A stretch of DNA of 64,000 nt from NCBI GenBank assembly GCA_022749755.1, contig CM040444.1:9900274-9964273 (forward strand), read 5' to 3'. Shown here one piece after another: positions 37,408-48,472 of the stretch (positions are counted from its first letter, which is position 1; each line of letters starts with the position of its first letter). Under the pieces are notes generated by a model. It did no database searches. It saw nothing but the letters and a program-made list of their open reading frames with translations, and was not told where the DNA came from. The translations under genes and the position numbers were made by a program. Source of the stretch: Azadirachta indica (Eukaryota > Streptophyta > Magnoliopsida > Sapindales > Meliaceae).

Positions 37408-37419
37408 GTGTGTGTATAT

Positions 37420-38379
37420 AAACACATTAAACTGTTTAGTGTACTGCATACCATATTTTTTAATAGAAAAGACTCTTCATTGTTATAAATAAGATGTGCT
37501 TTCTATTATTTTTAATTAATAAAATTTTCTCGTTTCATTAGAACTTATAAATGAGATTGTAAAATTTTTTTAGTCCAATTGAAAATAAATTTCTAGTTAT
37601 GTTTATGATATATAAATATATATATTAAGAATAATTTTTTGTCTTTAAATATTACTACAGCTGAAATGGTTTAGTAAAAATTGACTCAATTACGAAAAAA
37701 TTTTCAATGAACAAGATATTGCATTATTTACCGATAATTTAAAAGATTTTGCATATTTCCTCAAATTTCATAATATATTTGACTGATTATGACGTATTAT
37801 TAACTAAATTTCTTAGGATATAAATTAGTTCCAAAATTTTGAGAATAATTGTCTTGAATAATATTATAAAGCACCTGTAGCATTTCCAATTGATTCTCAT
37901 GAAGCTATAGCCTACTTATCACCCATTAAGATAAAATAAAACTATTTACAAGTGCTAATGAACCGAAACAAATTCCACAACACCAATATTACCACCAGAT
38001 TGCCTATGTAGAAACCCAAAGCGCTGGCAACCTGCCCACAAGATAAACCAAATAGGGGTCCATCATACGGGCTAGATGTTTCAAATTTAGACGGTGATAA
38101 TGATAAAAATATGTTTGATGGTAACGAAATTAACCCAAAGTTTTTAGATATTTAATGCAGGGGAAAATTATCATTCCCAATTATCATTACCCCCTTGTTA
38201 GATCCCGTCATAGCGCATTTCTTCCCTGTTAGACAAAAATACATAGTAACTCCCAGCGGCTAGGAATTTTTTGTTATCCTAACAGAACAGTTGATCTTTT
38301 ATAGAATTACACATATTGCAACGGTTGAGTGTAAAAGGCGTAATGAGGACAAAAGAAAATGTCATTCAAAAGCATATTA
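37420..38379. other. AT-rich spacer, no gene seen
   Basis: No domain, RNA gene or clear repeat is recognised. Confidence 0.6.
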
Positions 38380-38388
38380 TATTAATAA

Positions 38389-39409
38389 GGGATATTAAAA
38401 GATACTCGTCAAGAATATATCAAACACAACACCTCCCTCATATTTAAAGATAAACAAATATGCCTCTCATATTTGAACAGAAGACAATATCCTTAAGTTA
38501 TTATACAGTTACTAACTTTTATGCAAAATATTTAATGTGACATTTAATATTTAAAAAGTATGTGAACAGACCATTTTATCTTTATTACTAATATATAATA
38601 ATTAATATAACATTTTGACTTTAAAAAAATATAATGAATTATATCCTTTAATTTATTCGTTTTAACAATATACCCTTAATATTTTTTTAGAATTTTATCA
38701 CATGTTATTGTTATTTTAGATAATTTTATTATTAGTGTACTAATTCATTATGCAATCGATAATTTTTTATTATATTAATTTATCGTAAATAATATTAATT
38801 TTAAAAAAAAATTGGGTTCCATTAAGATGAAATTCAATATTATAAACGTACATAAATTGAGACAATTTTATTCATATTATATTAATTTATTGTGCATAAA
38901 CTATTAACATAGATTGCAAATAATATTAATTGAAGAAAAATTGTATTTTGTTAAAACTAACTTTATTTGTAATACATTTTAATGGTTCATTTATAATAAA
39001 TTAATATAATAAAAATAAATTGTCCATGGAACAATGAATTAATATAATAAGAATAAAATTACTTAAAATATTAATAATTTAGGATAAAATTGAAAAAGAA
39101 ATTAAGGATATAATTGTTAAAAGAAATAAATTAAGAATAAAAATCATTATGTTATTTCAAAGTTAAAAAGATTATATTGGTTATTATTATCAGTAATAGG
39201 GATAAAATGATCAATTTATATGCTTTTTAATTATTTAAGGGCACATTAATCATTTTGTGGGTGAGTTGTATAGTGACTTAAGGAGGGTATTTGTCTTTTA
39301 TTCAAACTTAAGGGTTGAGGGAGGGGAGGGGAACGTATTTGTTTATCTTCAAACATGAGGAGATATTTATCTTTGGCTTATTTTTAAAGGGGGTATCTCT
39401 TAATATCTC
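38389..39409. mobile_element. Mutator-like foldback element with 9-bp target-site duplication
   Basis: The left end GGGATATTAAAAGATACTC and the reverse-complemented right end GAGATATTAAGAGATACCC begin arms that stay similar for roughly 370 bp. The 9-bp flanks are TATTAATAA (38380-38388) and TATTAGTAA (39410-39418), one mismatch. Both arms share CTCATRTTTGAAGATAAACAAATA-like blocks. There is no coding capacity; it resembles the 7332-8356 element in layout and size. Confidence 0.8.
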
Positions 39410-39644
39410 TATTAGTAAAATTCAAAATAACTATTTATTACACCTTTAGTGTTAGAAAGAGCTGGGTTTTAGGTTAACTTTACCCTTACTAGGACCTTGA
39501 TATAAAATTTTGAAAAATAAAACAATGTGGTGGCTTGAATCTTTGCACTTTTACATCAATGTAAGGGTTCAAATCACTTAACTAGGCATATAAATAAAAT
39601 CACATATGATTACATATTATAATTAATATATATTATAATATTCA

Positions 39645-40615
39645 TACAGTTCAAGTAGATATTAATCAAATGAACCATAATGATGTAACCTTATTCCTAA
39701 TAAATTGACCCCGAAATAACATATCCTAATTATAAGAAAGCTAACAGAAGCCACAATTGCAAAATTCACACCTTTCAAATTTGTATTTGTTCAAATATGT
39801 AAATAAATCCCAAAGACAGTCCAAGTAATAAATGCCTAAGTTTTTTTGGGATCCCAATTCCAATATGATCCTCATGCCTCATTAGCTTATATTGCTCCTC
39901 AAAAAATACCTATGATTAAAAAAATAAATTCTAAATTAATAATACAATAATTCCAACGATCAAGTTGTTAAATCACTTGATACTTGTAATAATTTTTAGC
40001 AGAAAGAAAATGAGTACTTAGGAAAATATTACTTTTTTCATTCATGTATTGGATTTTTCCGAAGACAATAACTTATTTTTATTTAAAAATTCATTGGTTT
40101 TCTCAAAAAATCCTTAGAACTTTTCAAAATAAAATGACTAAAAGAGCCGTGGCCAATAATGATCCACATAAAAGAGTTAGCTGCATAGTCTAATACCATT
40201 ATACTTCCATGTATCATTAACCACTGGATTGGGAGAATGGGTGCTAGCATTTTGGATTGGTGCAATTTGGTTAAAAAACCTAAAGTAGCCAAGCCTTTGG
40301 TAAAAGTAGTGCTTGGCATGGTTATAGTGCTTAAATGATTTTTAAAATAGAAAATTCTATGAATAATGGAGAAACTCCATGAAAGAAAAATTAATGATTC
40401 ATATAAATCACTTAATGGGAAATGTATCGAATATATGTAATGAGTGACTAATAATCCTGTTAGATAGAAAATAGTAACCCTCATTCCGTTTTTGATGAAT
40501 CATATAGTCCTTTGATGTCATTGACTAATAAGGTTATCAAATGAATTGTAATTCAAATTGAAACAACCAAAGAAGATATGTGAGTTAATAGATGCTTTAA
40601 GGTTGAAAATATCAT
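39645..40615 (-). pseudogene. ccsA: Plastid ccsA copy in the nucleus (NUPT)
   Basis: CcsA is a plastid membrane protein that delivers haem to c-type cytochromes. The minus strand starts MIFSTLKHLLTHIS at 40615, then ITIHLITLLVND. A long open stretch follows: [34 protein letters not shown] and LDYAANSF. After 40083 it continues through stops to the family's C-terminal region (GSIY/GVNLLGI and HHYGSF near 39670). The copy covers nearly the full length of about 320 residues but has many stops and frame breaks. It lies in plastid order downstream of trnL-UAG. Confidence 0.9.
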
Positions 40616-40725
40616 AAATAAATAAATAAAATTAAAAGCGAGAATTCCTCAAGGATATAGGATGTGAATCATAAATTAAATTCATTAAAGGACTTTTTTA
40701 TTTGCACATCTTTTCGAAGATGCTA

Positions 40726-40805
40726 TGCCACCACTCGGACTCAAACCGAGATTTTCTAGCACTACTTCCTAATAGTAGCATATCTACCTATTTCATAATA
40801 GTGGC
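40726..40805 (-). pseudogene. trnL-UAG: Plastid trnL-UAG copy, mutated
   Basis: The 80-nt length equals that of plastid tRNA-Leu(UAG). The 3' half (GTGCTAGAAAATCTCGGTTT then GAGTCCGAGTGGTGGCA) and anticodon loop TATTAGGAAG are recognisable. The anticodon TAG is at 40771-40769. The D-arm and acceptor stem carry several changes (GCCACTATTATGAAATAGG at the 5' end), so it is not expected to be functional. It is on the same strand as, and just upstream of, ccsA, as in plastid genomes. Confidence 0.9.
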
Positions 40806-40979
40806 TTGAACAAAATCATTATATTCTATTTTTAGTTAATCATTCATATTGAAAGACACAATTTCAATTAAATCATTTTTAGGAAGCATTCAAATTGATG
40901 AATAAAAGCCATTTAAATAAAGATTGAAAGATTCCCCTTTTGTCTTCTTATTTAGTTATTTATGATTTATATTTTATTT

Positions 40980-41280
40980 AACTTAACAAGGGAAGTTAAT
41001 GTAGGACAATTTCATAATTTAATTAGTTTAGGAAGTCTTTTATTCTTGCCAATTTAATTTGTTATTTAATTCTTAATTTTGTTATTTAGGTAGGAGTTAT
41101 TTTTCTTGTTTGAGTTAACTTGTAATATTAGGCTTCCTTTATTATATATAGAGACCCCATATTGGTTGTTTTGAACAATCTTTGATTCAATAAAGTTTTT
41201 CCCTTTGATTTGGTCTTTCGTGAGATTGTTATCTTGACACTCATATTTTGAGCAGTTAGGGTTAGAATGACATATAATTT
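40980..41280 (+). repeat. LTR-like fragment between organelle segments
   Basis: A good TATA box (TTATTATATATAGAGACCCC near 41138), a short leader-like stretch with CAATAAAG, and CTTTCGTGAGATTGTTATC resemble the promoter/R-U5 part of a plant LTR. No partner LTR or duplication was found. Confidence 0.4.
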
Positions 41281-41999
41281 CATTTATTAGAACGTTTATC
41301 TAACCCATTGTGTCAAAGAACCAAATGAGATTCGACACTCAACAAGGTGCTTTTATCTCACCTGCTATCTTGCTTGCCTCAAAAGTTTTCATAGTTTATG
41401 TTTTGATAAACTGTAATTGTTGTAATGACTGTAACTGAATAGTTCTAATTTTAATCTAGAAAAAAACTAAAAAAAAAGCAAATGTTCTTTTCCTTTTTTT
41501 ATAATTTTGGTATTGTTATCATTCATTCTTTTTTTAGTATTATTTTGTTTTAGGATTTATGAAACCAATTAGGTATTGGGCTAGACTATATTATATAAAA
41601 AATTTTGATTTCTATTGTAAAGTTTTTTATTCAAGCATAATTATAATTGTACTCAACTTCAGAATCTTCTTTCTAAATTCAAATTATCAAAATATATACT
41701 TTTTTATTGATCCTTCCTTTCAAACAAAGGATTGTTTTGAATTACTTAAAAATTCTCATATTATTTGTATATAATATATATTAAATGAGAAAGGGTGGGC
41801 TTTTTTCTCAATTAGAGTGAAAGTGCAAGGTCTAGGGTATATGATATATAGAATGATTTAGAAAAATAATAATTCAAGAAGTTGCAAAAAAATTTTATAC
41901 TTAATCAATTAGTTCCAAGAACCCATTAAGTTTTCATAATGTGAGTTTGCCTAAAGATGTTATATTCCTTCTTGAAGAGTCTAAATAGTCCCAAAAAAA
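41281..41999 (+). other. AT-rich stretch, possibly organelle-derived, unidentified
   Basis: A 71-codon frame (41559-41774, MKPIRYWARLYYIKNFDFYC) is rich in Phe, Ile and Tyr, which would suit a decayed organelle frame. I do not recognise the protein. It is not called as a gene. Confidence 0.3.
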
Positions 42000-42530
42000 A
42001 AAAATCTTGCATTTTTGGCAATATGAGATTGAATGCCATAACTCTTATTTGTATTTTACATTTAATTGGTGTAGTTAGGAAATCTACACAGATAGGATTG
42101 CATACTTGGTTACCTGATGCTATGAGGCTCCGCCATAATATCCGCTTTGATTCATGCAGCTATTATGGTAAAAATTGGTGTTTTCACGATAGCAAGATGC
42201 TTCCCTTTAAGAATACTCACCTACAACTTTGATTATTATTACTTTTGCAAGAGCTATAACGTCATTCTTTATAGCAACCATTGGAATATTACAAAATGAT
42301 CTAAAAAAAGGCATACCTTATTCAACTTGCAATCAAGTAGGCTATATGATATTTGTTTGCAGCATCTCTAACTATTTGGTTCGCATCTTTCACTTAATGA
42401 ATCACACGTTTTTCGAAGCATTCCTAAGTACAGGTTTGGTGATTCATGCCATGTTGGATGAGCAAGATAGGGGGCTTGCCTCTCCCTTTCTTTTTACCTA
42501 TGCCATGATGCTCATGTACAAGCTTTTTTC
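42000..42530 (+). pseudogene. nad5: Mitochondrial nad5 fragment in the nucleus (NUMT)
   Basis: NAD5 is a membrane subunit of respiratory complex I. In shifting frames the segment reads [27 protein letters not shown], then [20 protein letters not shown] and [20 protein letters not shown]. It ends with [20 protein letters not shown] and a piece up to TYAMMLM. The HTWLPDAM box with the NDLKRVIAYSTCSQLGY-type block points to mitochondrial nad5 rather than plastid ndhF. Frameshifts lie near 42120 and 42220, and a short deletion before GLVIHAM. It is flanked by plastid-derived segments on both sides. Confidence 0.85.
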
Positions 42531-42603
42531 AAAGCATAAAACTTTCATGTAAATGATGATATCTGTACAGATGAATCTTATATATCATATAATGAAATAC
42601 CTT

Positions 42604-43005
42604 TATTCAAAATTTAGAAAGTTGTAAAGAGGGGCCATTGAACAGTTGGAAAAATCCATGTTGCTTAAAAAAATGGAAATACTTAGAGATAGAAAAAGAA
42701 AAATGGAATTTGAAAGTTGAAATGGAGGTAGATCAGTTTCAAGTGAATGGATACTCAAAGATAAAGTAAGAAAATTGGAATTTGAATAATTCAACTTCTA
42801 AGATTTTGAAAGAATTAGACAATTACAAAATTGAAACCATTCATTTTGAGCAACAAAGAGCAATTAATCAAGTCTGATGATAGGTTTTCCAGTAATCTTT
42901 ACAAGTAGCTCTAGGAACTCTAAATAGTTGTTTGAACAAGGGGTTAGATTTATGTATGATTGGCACTAATATTGGTATGTTTATGGTGATGAAAGAAACA
43001 ACTAA
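42604..43005 (+). pseudogene. atpF: Plastid atpF exon 2 copy (NUPT)
   Basis: AtpF is subunit b of the plastid ATP synthase stator. The sequence matches exon 2: QVNGYSKIK near 42737, then [20 protein letters not shown] (about 42808-42868), and [20 protein letters not shown] and [10 protein letters not shown] at the end. It contains a short internal duplication around 42650-42720 and several stops. It is followed after about 60 bp by atpA, the normal plastid arrangement. Confidence 0.88.
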
Positions 43006-43065
43006 TTAGTCCTTTTATGGTTGGAATTAGTTTTTTCTTCCCAAAAAAAAAATTAAGAAATACTC

Positions 43066-43556
43066 ATGGTAACAATTAGAGCCCACGAAATTAGTTATTC
43101 TATCCGTGAATGTATTTACAATTGTAAATATAGGTACTGTACTCAAAGTAGTCGACGACATCGCTTAGATTTATATTCTTGTTGAAGTAATGACAGGTCA
43201 ATTACTAGAATTTAAAGAGGGTATAATAGCCATTGCCATAAATTTGGAGTCAAATAATGTTGGCACTGTATTAATGGGTGATGATTTATTGACACAAGAG
43301 GGAAGTTTTGTAAAAGTAGCAGGAAAAATTGTTCAGATACCAATAAGCAAGGGTCATTTAGGTCATGCTGTAAATGTTCTAGCTAAACCTATTGATAGCC
43401 ATGGTGAAATTTCAACTTCTAAATCTCAATTAATTGAATCTCCCGCTTCAATGATTATTTTAAGACATTCCCCGTATATGAGCCTCTTCAAATAAGACTT
43501 ATTGATTTGATGATCCCTTTAGGATGTGGCCAATGATAATTAATTATTGTAGACAT
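43066..43556 (+). pseudogene. atpA: Plastid atpA copy, 5' part (NUPT)
   Basis: AtpA is the catalytic-core alpha subunit of plastid ATP synthase. The copy begins MVTIRAHEISYSI at 43066. It is open from 43190 ([20 protein letters not shown], then [20 protein letters not shown]) to [11 protein letters not shown]. After a frame break it reaches the start of the nucleotide-binding P-loop region (ELIIVD) at 43550. There a solo LTR is inserted; the gene resumes at 46080. Confidence 0.92.
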
Positions 43557-46079
43557 TATTGTTCGTTTTAATTTTAAACACGTAAGTATATGAATCTGCC
43601 ATAGCACGATAAGTATTTCCACAAGGTCGATCCATCAAGGAATAGAAAAATTAGTATTTCGTAACTAGTAGAACTTAGGTTGAATGAAATTTAGTGATTT
43701 GAATAATGAAAAATTAATTAATAAACTAACAGCTAAACAAATTAAAATAGCTAAACTAATTAAAGGGATAGATTGGGGCGATTTAGGTATTAAGACTCAG
43801 GAATCCACCATTAATTATTATATTTAGAGTATTAAGTATGATTCCCATGGAACTTAGGTCAGTTATGGTTTTCTTAAGTACAATGAAAGTGTTTATGGAT
43901 TAGCTTTAAACACGTTCAAGCATTAGTTTTTCATTGATTATGAGTTAATTTTGGTGTGAGAGTTAACTCGTCTATTCTAAAAATGCAACAACATTTGATG
44001 TGGGCTATCATTAATATGGCAACAACACATTAACTATTGTGCAAACAAGAAAACATTACATTAATAGTGAAATTAATATGGTTATCATGTTAAAGCAATT
44101 CATTTATATGTAAAGCATCAAGGTAAGGGATTGGTGTGGTTCTCAAACCTTGCATCATTATGTTCCTTAATTGAATAGTACAAGTTGTAATTCAATCCTT
44201 GGATTGGTGTGGTCCTTAGATTTGCATTAATCAATTACTCACTCACAGTCCAACCTACCACTCCCAAATCCTTGAATCATGTTCAAAGTCCAGGCTAGCA
44301 CTCCTAAATCATTAAAGCATGTAATGATTAAAGTTACAAATCCTAAATTATTTAATTAAGTAACACTAATCAATAGGTATAATATAGACAATCAAGATAT
44401 CATCTTTTCACCCTAACTAAGAAGTTTAGCTATTTAAGTACATGATTAAAAACTCAAAATCAAAAGTAAAAGAAATGAGAAAGAGAAATAAAACCAACTA
44501 GTCTTAAGTCTCCACCCATGAACTTGTGATCTTTCTTGTTGTAGGCCAAGCCTTCTTCCCAAAATCCTTCCCCAAAATGTTCTCCTCATTAAAACCTATT
44601 TCTTCTTTATATAGAAGGTGGCACAATCTAGAAAAAATATGAAAACCTAAAATTTTTCAAATATAGCCATCCAAGGAAGATCCAAGGGCCAAAATTGATC
44701 AAAAAACCGTCATTGGCCGATAAAAGGGTGTAGGAGCATAAGATTTGGTGCGAGCACACGGAGAAAGTGATATGTTCATTAATTTACATATCTTTATGTC
44801 TTATATTCCTTAATTTTAAGCAATAGTTCTTGTTTCTTTTGATCATTTAGTCGTGTTTTGTGTTTTATAGATATTCTAAAGCAAAAGTTAATAATTGAGC
44901 TTAATTAAAGGGAAATTGAGCATTTTGATATTGAAGTGTTTTGATGAAAAGACACGAAAATGAGCACAAGCATACATTTGCAAGTCTCTTTGTCGACATG
45001 GGGCTAAAGGAGCAGAAATGTATGTGCTGAGTATGTTGTACTAAAGTGGTTGTAAATTTGCCTATTAAACTCAAAATTGCATTCCATTTGTCATGTTGGA
45101 AACTAGACATCTAGAACACCTAATGCAATGATTTCTTGTTTTTATAACACCTAATGCATTCTTGGCATGTTAATGATAGCCTTCACTAAGCTTTGTTGCA
45201 TGTTGTAGGATAGACGTGTTAAACCATACCAAAATGAACTCATAATAAATGAAAAACTGATGCATGAACGGGTTCAAAGCTAATGCGTGAACATATTTAT
45301 CACATATAGTAAAACCATCACCGACCTAAGTTCTATGACTTTTGAATCATACTTAATATCCAGAATATGACAATCAATGGAGGATTCTTGGACCCTAACA
45401 CCTAATTTCTCCCAATCTATCCTTTTAATTGATTTATCTATTTTAATTCATTTACCTAATGGCTATTTTAATTTTTTGTTATTCAAATTAATCAATCAAT
45501 TCATTCAACCTAAGTTTTACTAATTATGAAACACTAATTTTCCTATACCATGTGGGATTGACCTCGCAAAATACTTATCGTAATACGGGTGATTCGTATA
45601 CTTGTGAGTTTAAAATTTAAAAAGAAGAACAAAGGGTCGTGAGTGTGGCATGTGCTCGCCACTTGGCTGCCTCATCCTTAATGCTTCTTTATTTTTGGCA
45701 AGGGGAAAAAACAGAGGGCAAGGCGCGACTGCACCATAGCCATTGTGATGACATATCAAATTGAAGCTCGAGATATCTAATTTCCAATACAACAAATGGA
45801 ACATGATTACGAGTTTTGTAGACGAAGTTATGACTATTTTTTGCCAACATTAATGGAAAGGCTTGCCGATGCATGCATGTGCTTGGTTTTCGTGTCTTTT
45901 CATTGAAGCACTTCAATAGCAAAATGCTTAGTTTCCCTTCAATTAAGTTCAATCATAGAATTTTGCTTCAGAACACCTATAAACACACAAAATATGACTA
46001 AAACATCAAAATAAACGAAAACGGACACCTAAAATTAAGGAATATAAGATATAAAAATATGTAATTAACAAACATATCA
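43557..46079 (-). mobile_element. Solo LTR (TGATATGTTC family) inside atpA, itself interrupted
   Basis: On the minus strand it begins TGATATGTTTGTTAATTAC at 46079 and ends ACGAACAATA at 43557. It is interrupted by a second LTR at 44768-45633; without it the length is about 1.66 kb. The flanks are GACAT (43552-43556) and AACAG (46080-46084), each one change from the GACAG expected in atpA at this point. No internal region remains, so it is a solo LTR. It is similar end to end to 50723-52484. Confidence 0.85.
44768..45633 (+). mobile_element. Second LTR of the same family nested inside the first, opposite strand
   Basis: It starts TGATATGTTCATTAATTTAC and ends near CTTGTGAGTTTAAAATTTAAA at about 45620-45633. 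It is only ~860 bp because the middle of the LTR (roughly 0.8 kb) is missing at about 45118, where GAACACC meets TAATGCAATGATTTC. No clean duplication was found at its ends. Confidence 0.75.
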
Positions 46080-46845
46080 AACAGACTAACTGATAAAATA
46101 GCAGTAGCCAAAAATACTATAATATGTGTTTATTAGCTATTTGTTAAAAAGCATCTTTTGTGGCTCAGGTAATAATTACTTTTTAAGAAAAGAGGATGAT
46201 GGGATACGCTGTTATGGTAGCCAAAACGATGGATTCCTCTGTTACATTACAATACCTTGCTCTTTATACAAGAGTAGCTCTTACTTAATATTTTACGTAC
46301 TGTGAACAACACATGTTAATCATTTATGATCCCCTTAAACAAAGCATAGGCTTATCGATAAATGTCTCTTTTATTGTAAAGGTAGCCTAGTTGTGAAGTT
46401 GATTCTAGAGATGTTTTTTATTTGCATTCGTAACTTTTAGAAAGAAACGCTAAATTAAGTTCATAGTTAGTTGAAGGAAGTTTGACCGCTTTACCTATAG
46501 TTAAAATCCAGTTAAGAGTTGTTTCGGTCCTACTAATGTAATTTTTGTTATAAATGGACAAATATTCTTATTCATGGATCTATTCAATGCTAGAATCAAA
46601 CTTGCTATTAATACAGGTATTTTTATCTCCAATTAGGATCTGTAGTTTAAATTAAAGTTATGAAACAAGTAGTTGGAAAATTAAAAAATGACTTGGTCCA
46701 ATTCGCTAAATTAGAAGCATTTGCATAATTTGTTTATGATCTCGATAAAGCTACTTAAAATCAATTGACAAGGGCTCAACGATTACATGAGTTGCTCAAA
46801 TAATCTTAATCAACTCCTTTCACTATCGAAGAATAGATGCAATGG
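46080..46845 (+). pseudogene. atpA: Plastid atpA copy, 3' part (NUPT)
   Basis: It resumes at GACTAACTGATAAAATAGCA (the TGKTAVA region). It then reads VTLQYLALYTRVALT near 46235-46280, a degraded middle, and MKQVVGKLKNDLVQFAKLEA (46661-46725). It ends with DLDKAT-stop-NQLTRAQRLHELLK and STPFTIEE near 46835. The last ~40 residues of AtpA are absent because the copy joins matK directly at about 46845. Confidence 0.9.
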
Positions 46846-47372
46846 CATTTCTGATTGTGGTCTCAACTAGGAATTTCTCATGTATGCCACTTAGACAAGC
46901 ACTCTATTAGCTATGGGAACTACTAGAAAATTCATTTATAATAGATAATACTATGAAAAAATTTGATACAACTATTCCAATTAATCTCCGATTGGATCAT
47001 TGACTAGGGTACAATTTTGTAATCCATTAGGGCATCCCATCAATAAGTTGACTTGGGCCAATTCTATATATTTTCTTATTATTGACCAATTTATACGTAT
47101 ATGCAGAAATCTTTCTCACTATTACAGCGAATCCTAAAAAAAGATTTATATAGAATAGCTTTCTTATATTAAAAGTTTGGTTCGTAAGCACAAAAGTAGT
47201 ATTGCATTTTTTTGAAAGGATTATGTTTGAAATTATTGGAAGAATTCCTTATGAAGGAAGAGTACGTTCTTTCTTTAATCTTTCCAATAGCTTTATCTTC
47301 TTGGAGGTTACATAAAGGTGAATTTGGTATTTGGATATTATTTGTATCAACGATTTGGTTAATTATGAATGA
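46846..47372 (+). pseudogene. matK: Plastid matK copy, C-terminal third (NUPT)
   Basis: MatK is the maturase encoded inside the plastid trnK intron. The copy starts at QWHFxLWSQLGISHV. It passes through SFIIDNTMKKFDTTIPI (46930) and [15 protein letters not shown] (47021). It continues with [15 protein letters not shown] (47090) and the domain X region LEEFLMKEEYVLSLIFPIAL, ending near VSTIWLIMND with a TGA at 47370. About 100 bp after it resemble the downstream trnK intron. Frameshifts occur near 46985 and 47135. Confidence 0.9.
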
Positions 47373-47524
47373 TTGGTTGCAAAACCGTGTAAATTAAAAG
47401 ATATTCCTAAATAGTGAATCGAAAATAAAAAAATTCATTCATTTTCATTTCCATTAAATGTTCATGTAATAAAAATCATAAGAGGCATGATTACTTGATA
47501 TTATTCTTACCTTTTTTTGCCTTA

Positions 47525-48472
47525 TCACTGATAGTCTGCTCTAGGTTCAAAAGTCAATGGTAGTAACTTAGTACAAAGGTTGCGCTTGTTGTGAGACTTA
47601 ACCCAACACTTTCCACACGAGTTAACAATAGCCATACACCACCTATTTCCTTGCTCCTCAAGGAACCACTCTTTTTCAAGAGAATTCATGGTATGTCAAG
47701 CCCTATTAAGGTTCTTCGCTTTGCATCAAATTGAATCACATGCTCCATAGCTTGTGTGAGCCCCCTTAATTGCTTTGAGTTTCAGTCTTGCGAATGTACT
47801 CCTAGACGAGATACTTAATGCCTTAGCTACAGCACTCCACGAGTCGATATGCATAATGCCTAGTATCCATCATGTATGACTAGGACTACTTAGGTATCTA
47901 ATCCCATTCACTCCCTTAGCTTTTGTTTCTTAGTGTAAGTGTCGGCTAGGAAAATGCTTTCATTGTTGGTGTTGTTTCTAATCTTTACATATTTCAACAC
48001 TCCACCAGAAATTCCTTTTACCTTTAAGTACTTTAGCTTGGTAGTTTCTACTGCTAGTCTAGGGTTGAGCCTTGAGATTTGACGGCAGATATAAAAAGCC
48101 ATCTATAAATGCTCTACGTCTAATCATTCTAAATAAAGCTTACATCCTTTGTATTACTGCAATTGCTAAGACAGAGTTAGCTAATGCTTATTCCTCAACT
48201 ACTATCATTGCTTCTTCTTTGAGAAAAAAAGTTCTTGACCTGTGGGCTTTCTAGCTTACACGGCATTGCTCAATTATGCTTTCGCTTACTGTGAAAAATT
48301 TCCTACTTTTACCTACCATAGGAGTCTGTACAGTGTCTCAGTCTTAGTGTGGTTAATCATCCTCTCGACCAACAACTGTCATTGCCTTGGTAATCTATTA
48401 CCTCACTAATTAACTAATGAAATGCAAGCCCCTCCTCAAGCGGATTCCTTCTTTTGCTCCTCAAAATACGAT
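47525..48472 (-). pseudogene. rrn16: Plastid 16S rRNA fragment in the nucleus (NUPT)
   Basis: The forward strand carries the reverse complement of bacterial-type 16S. Marks include TTAACCCAACA (47600), CCCCCTTAATTGCTTTGAG (47761), TCTAATCCCATTCACTCCC (47898), CAGAGTTAGC (48172) and TAGGAGTCTGTACAGTGTCT (48320). The fragment spans roughly 950 of about 1490 nt; both gene ends are missing. Many positions differ by G-to-A or C-to-T. Orientation is opposite to atpA/matK. Confidence 0.92.

Noticed and set aside
40083..40484. 133-codon open frame on the minus strand as a novel membrane protein
   Set aside because: Its residues ([20 protein letters not shown] and following) are those of plastid CcsA, and trnL-UAG lies just upstream as in plastids; it is part of a decayed nuclear copy.
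40726..40805. A functional nuclear tRNA-Leu gene
   Set aside because: It is a plastid-type tRNA with several stem changes, beside plastid ccsA sequence.
41559..41774. 71-codon frame as an organelle gene
   Set aside because: The composition is suggestive but I could not match it to any plastid or mitochondrial protein, so it stays unassigned.
43190..43495. 101-codon open frame as a nuclear ATP synthase gene
   Set aside because: It is an internal part of plastid atpA with stops on both sides and an LTR insertion in the gene.
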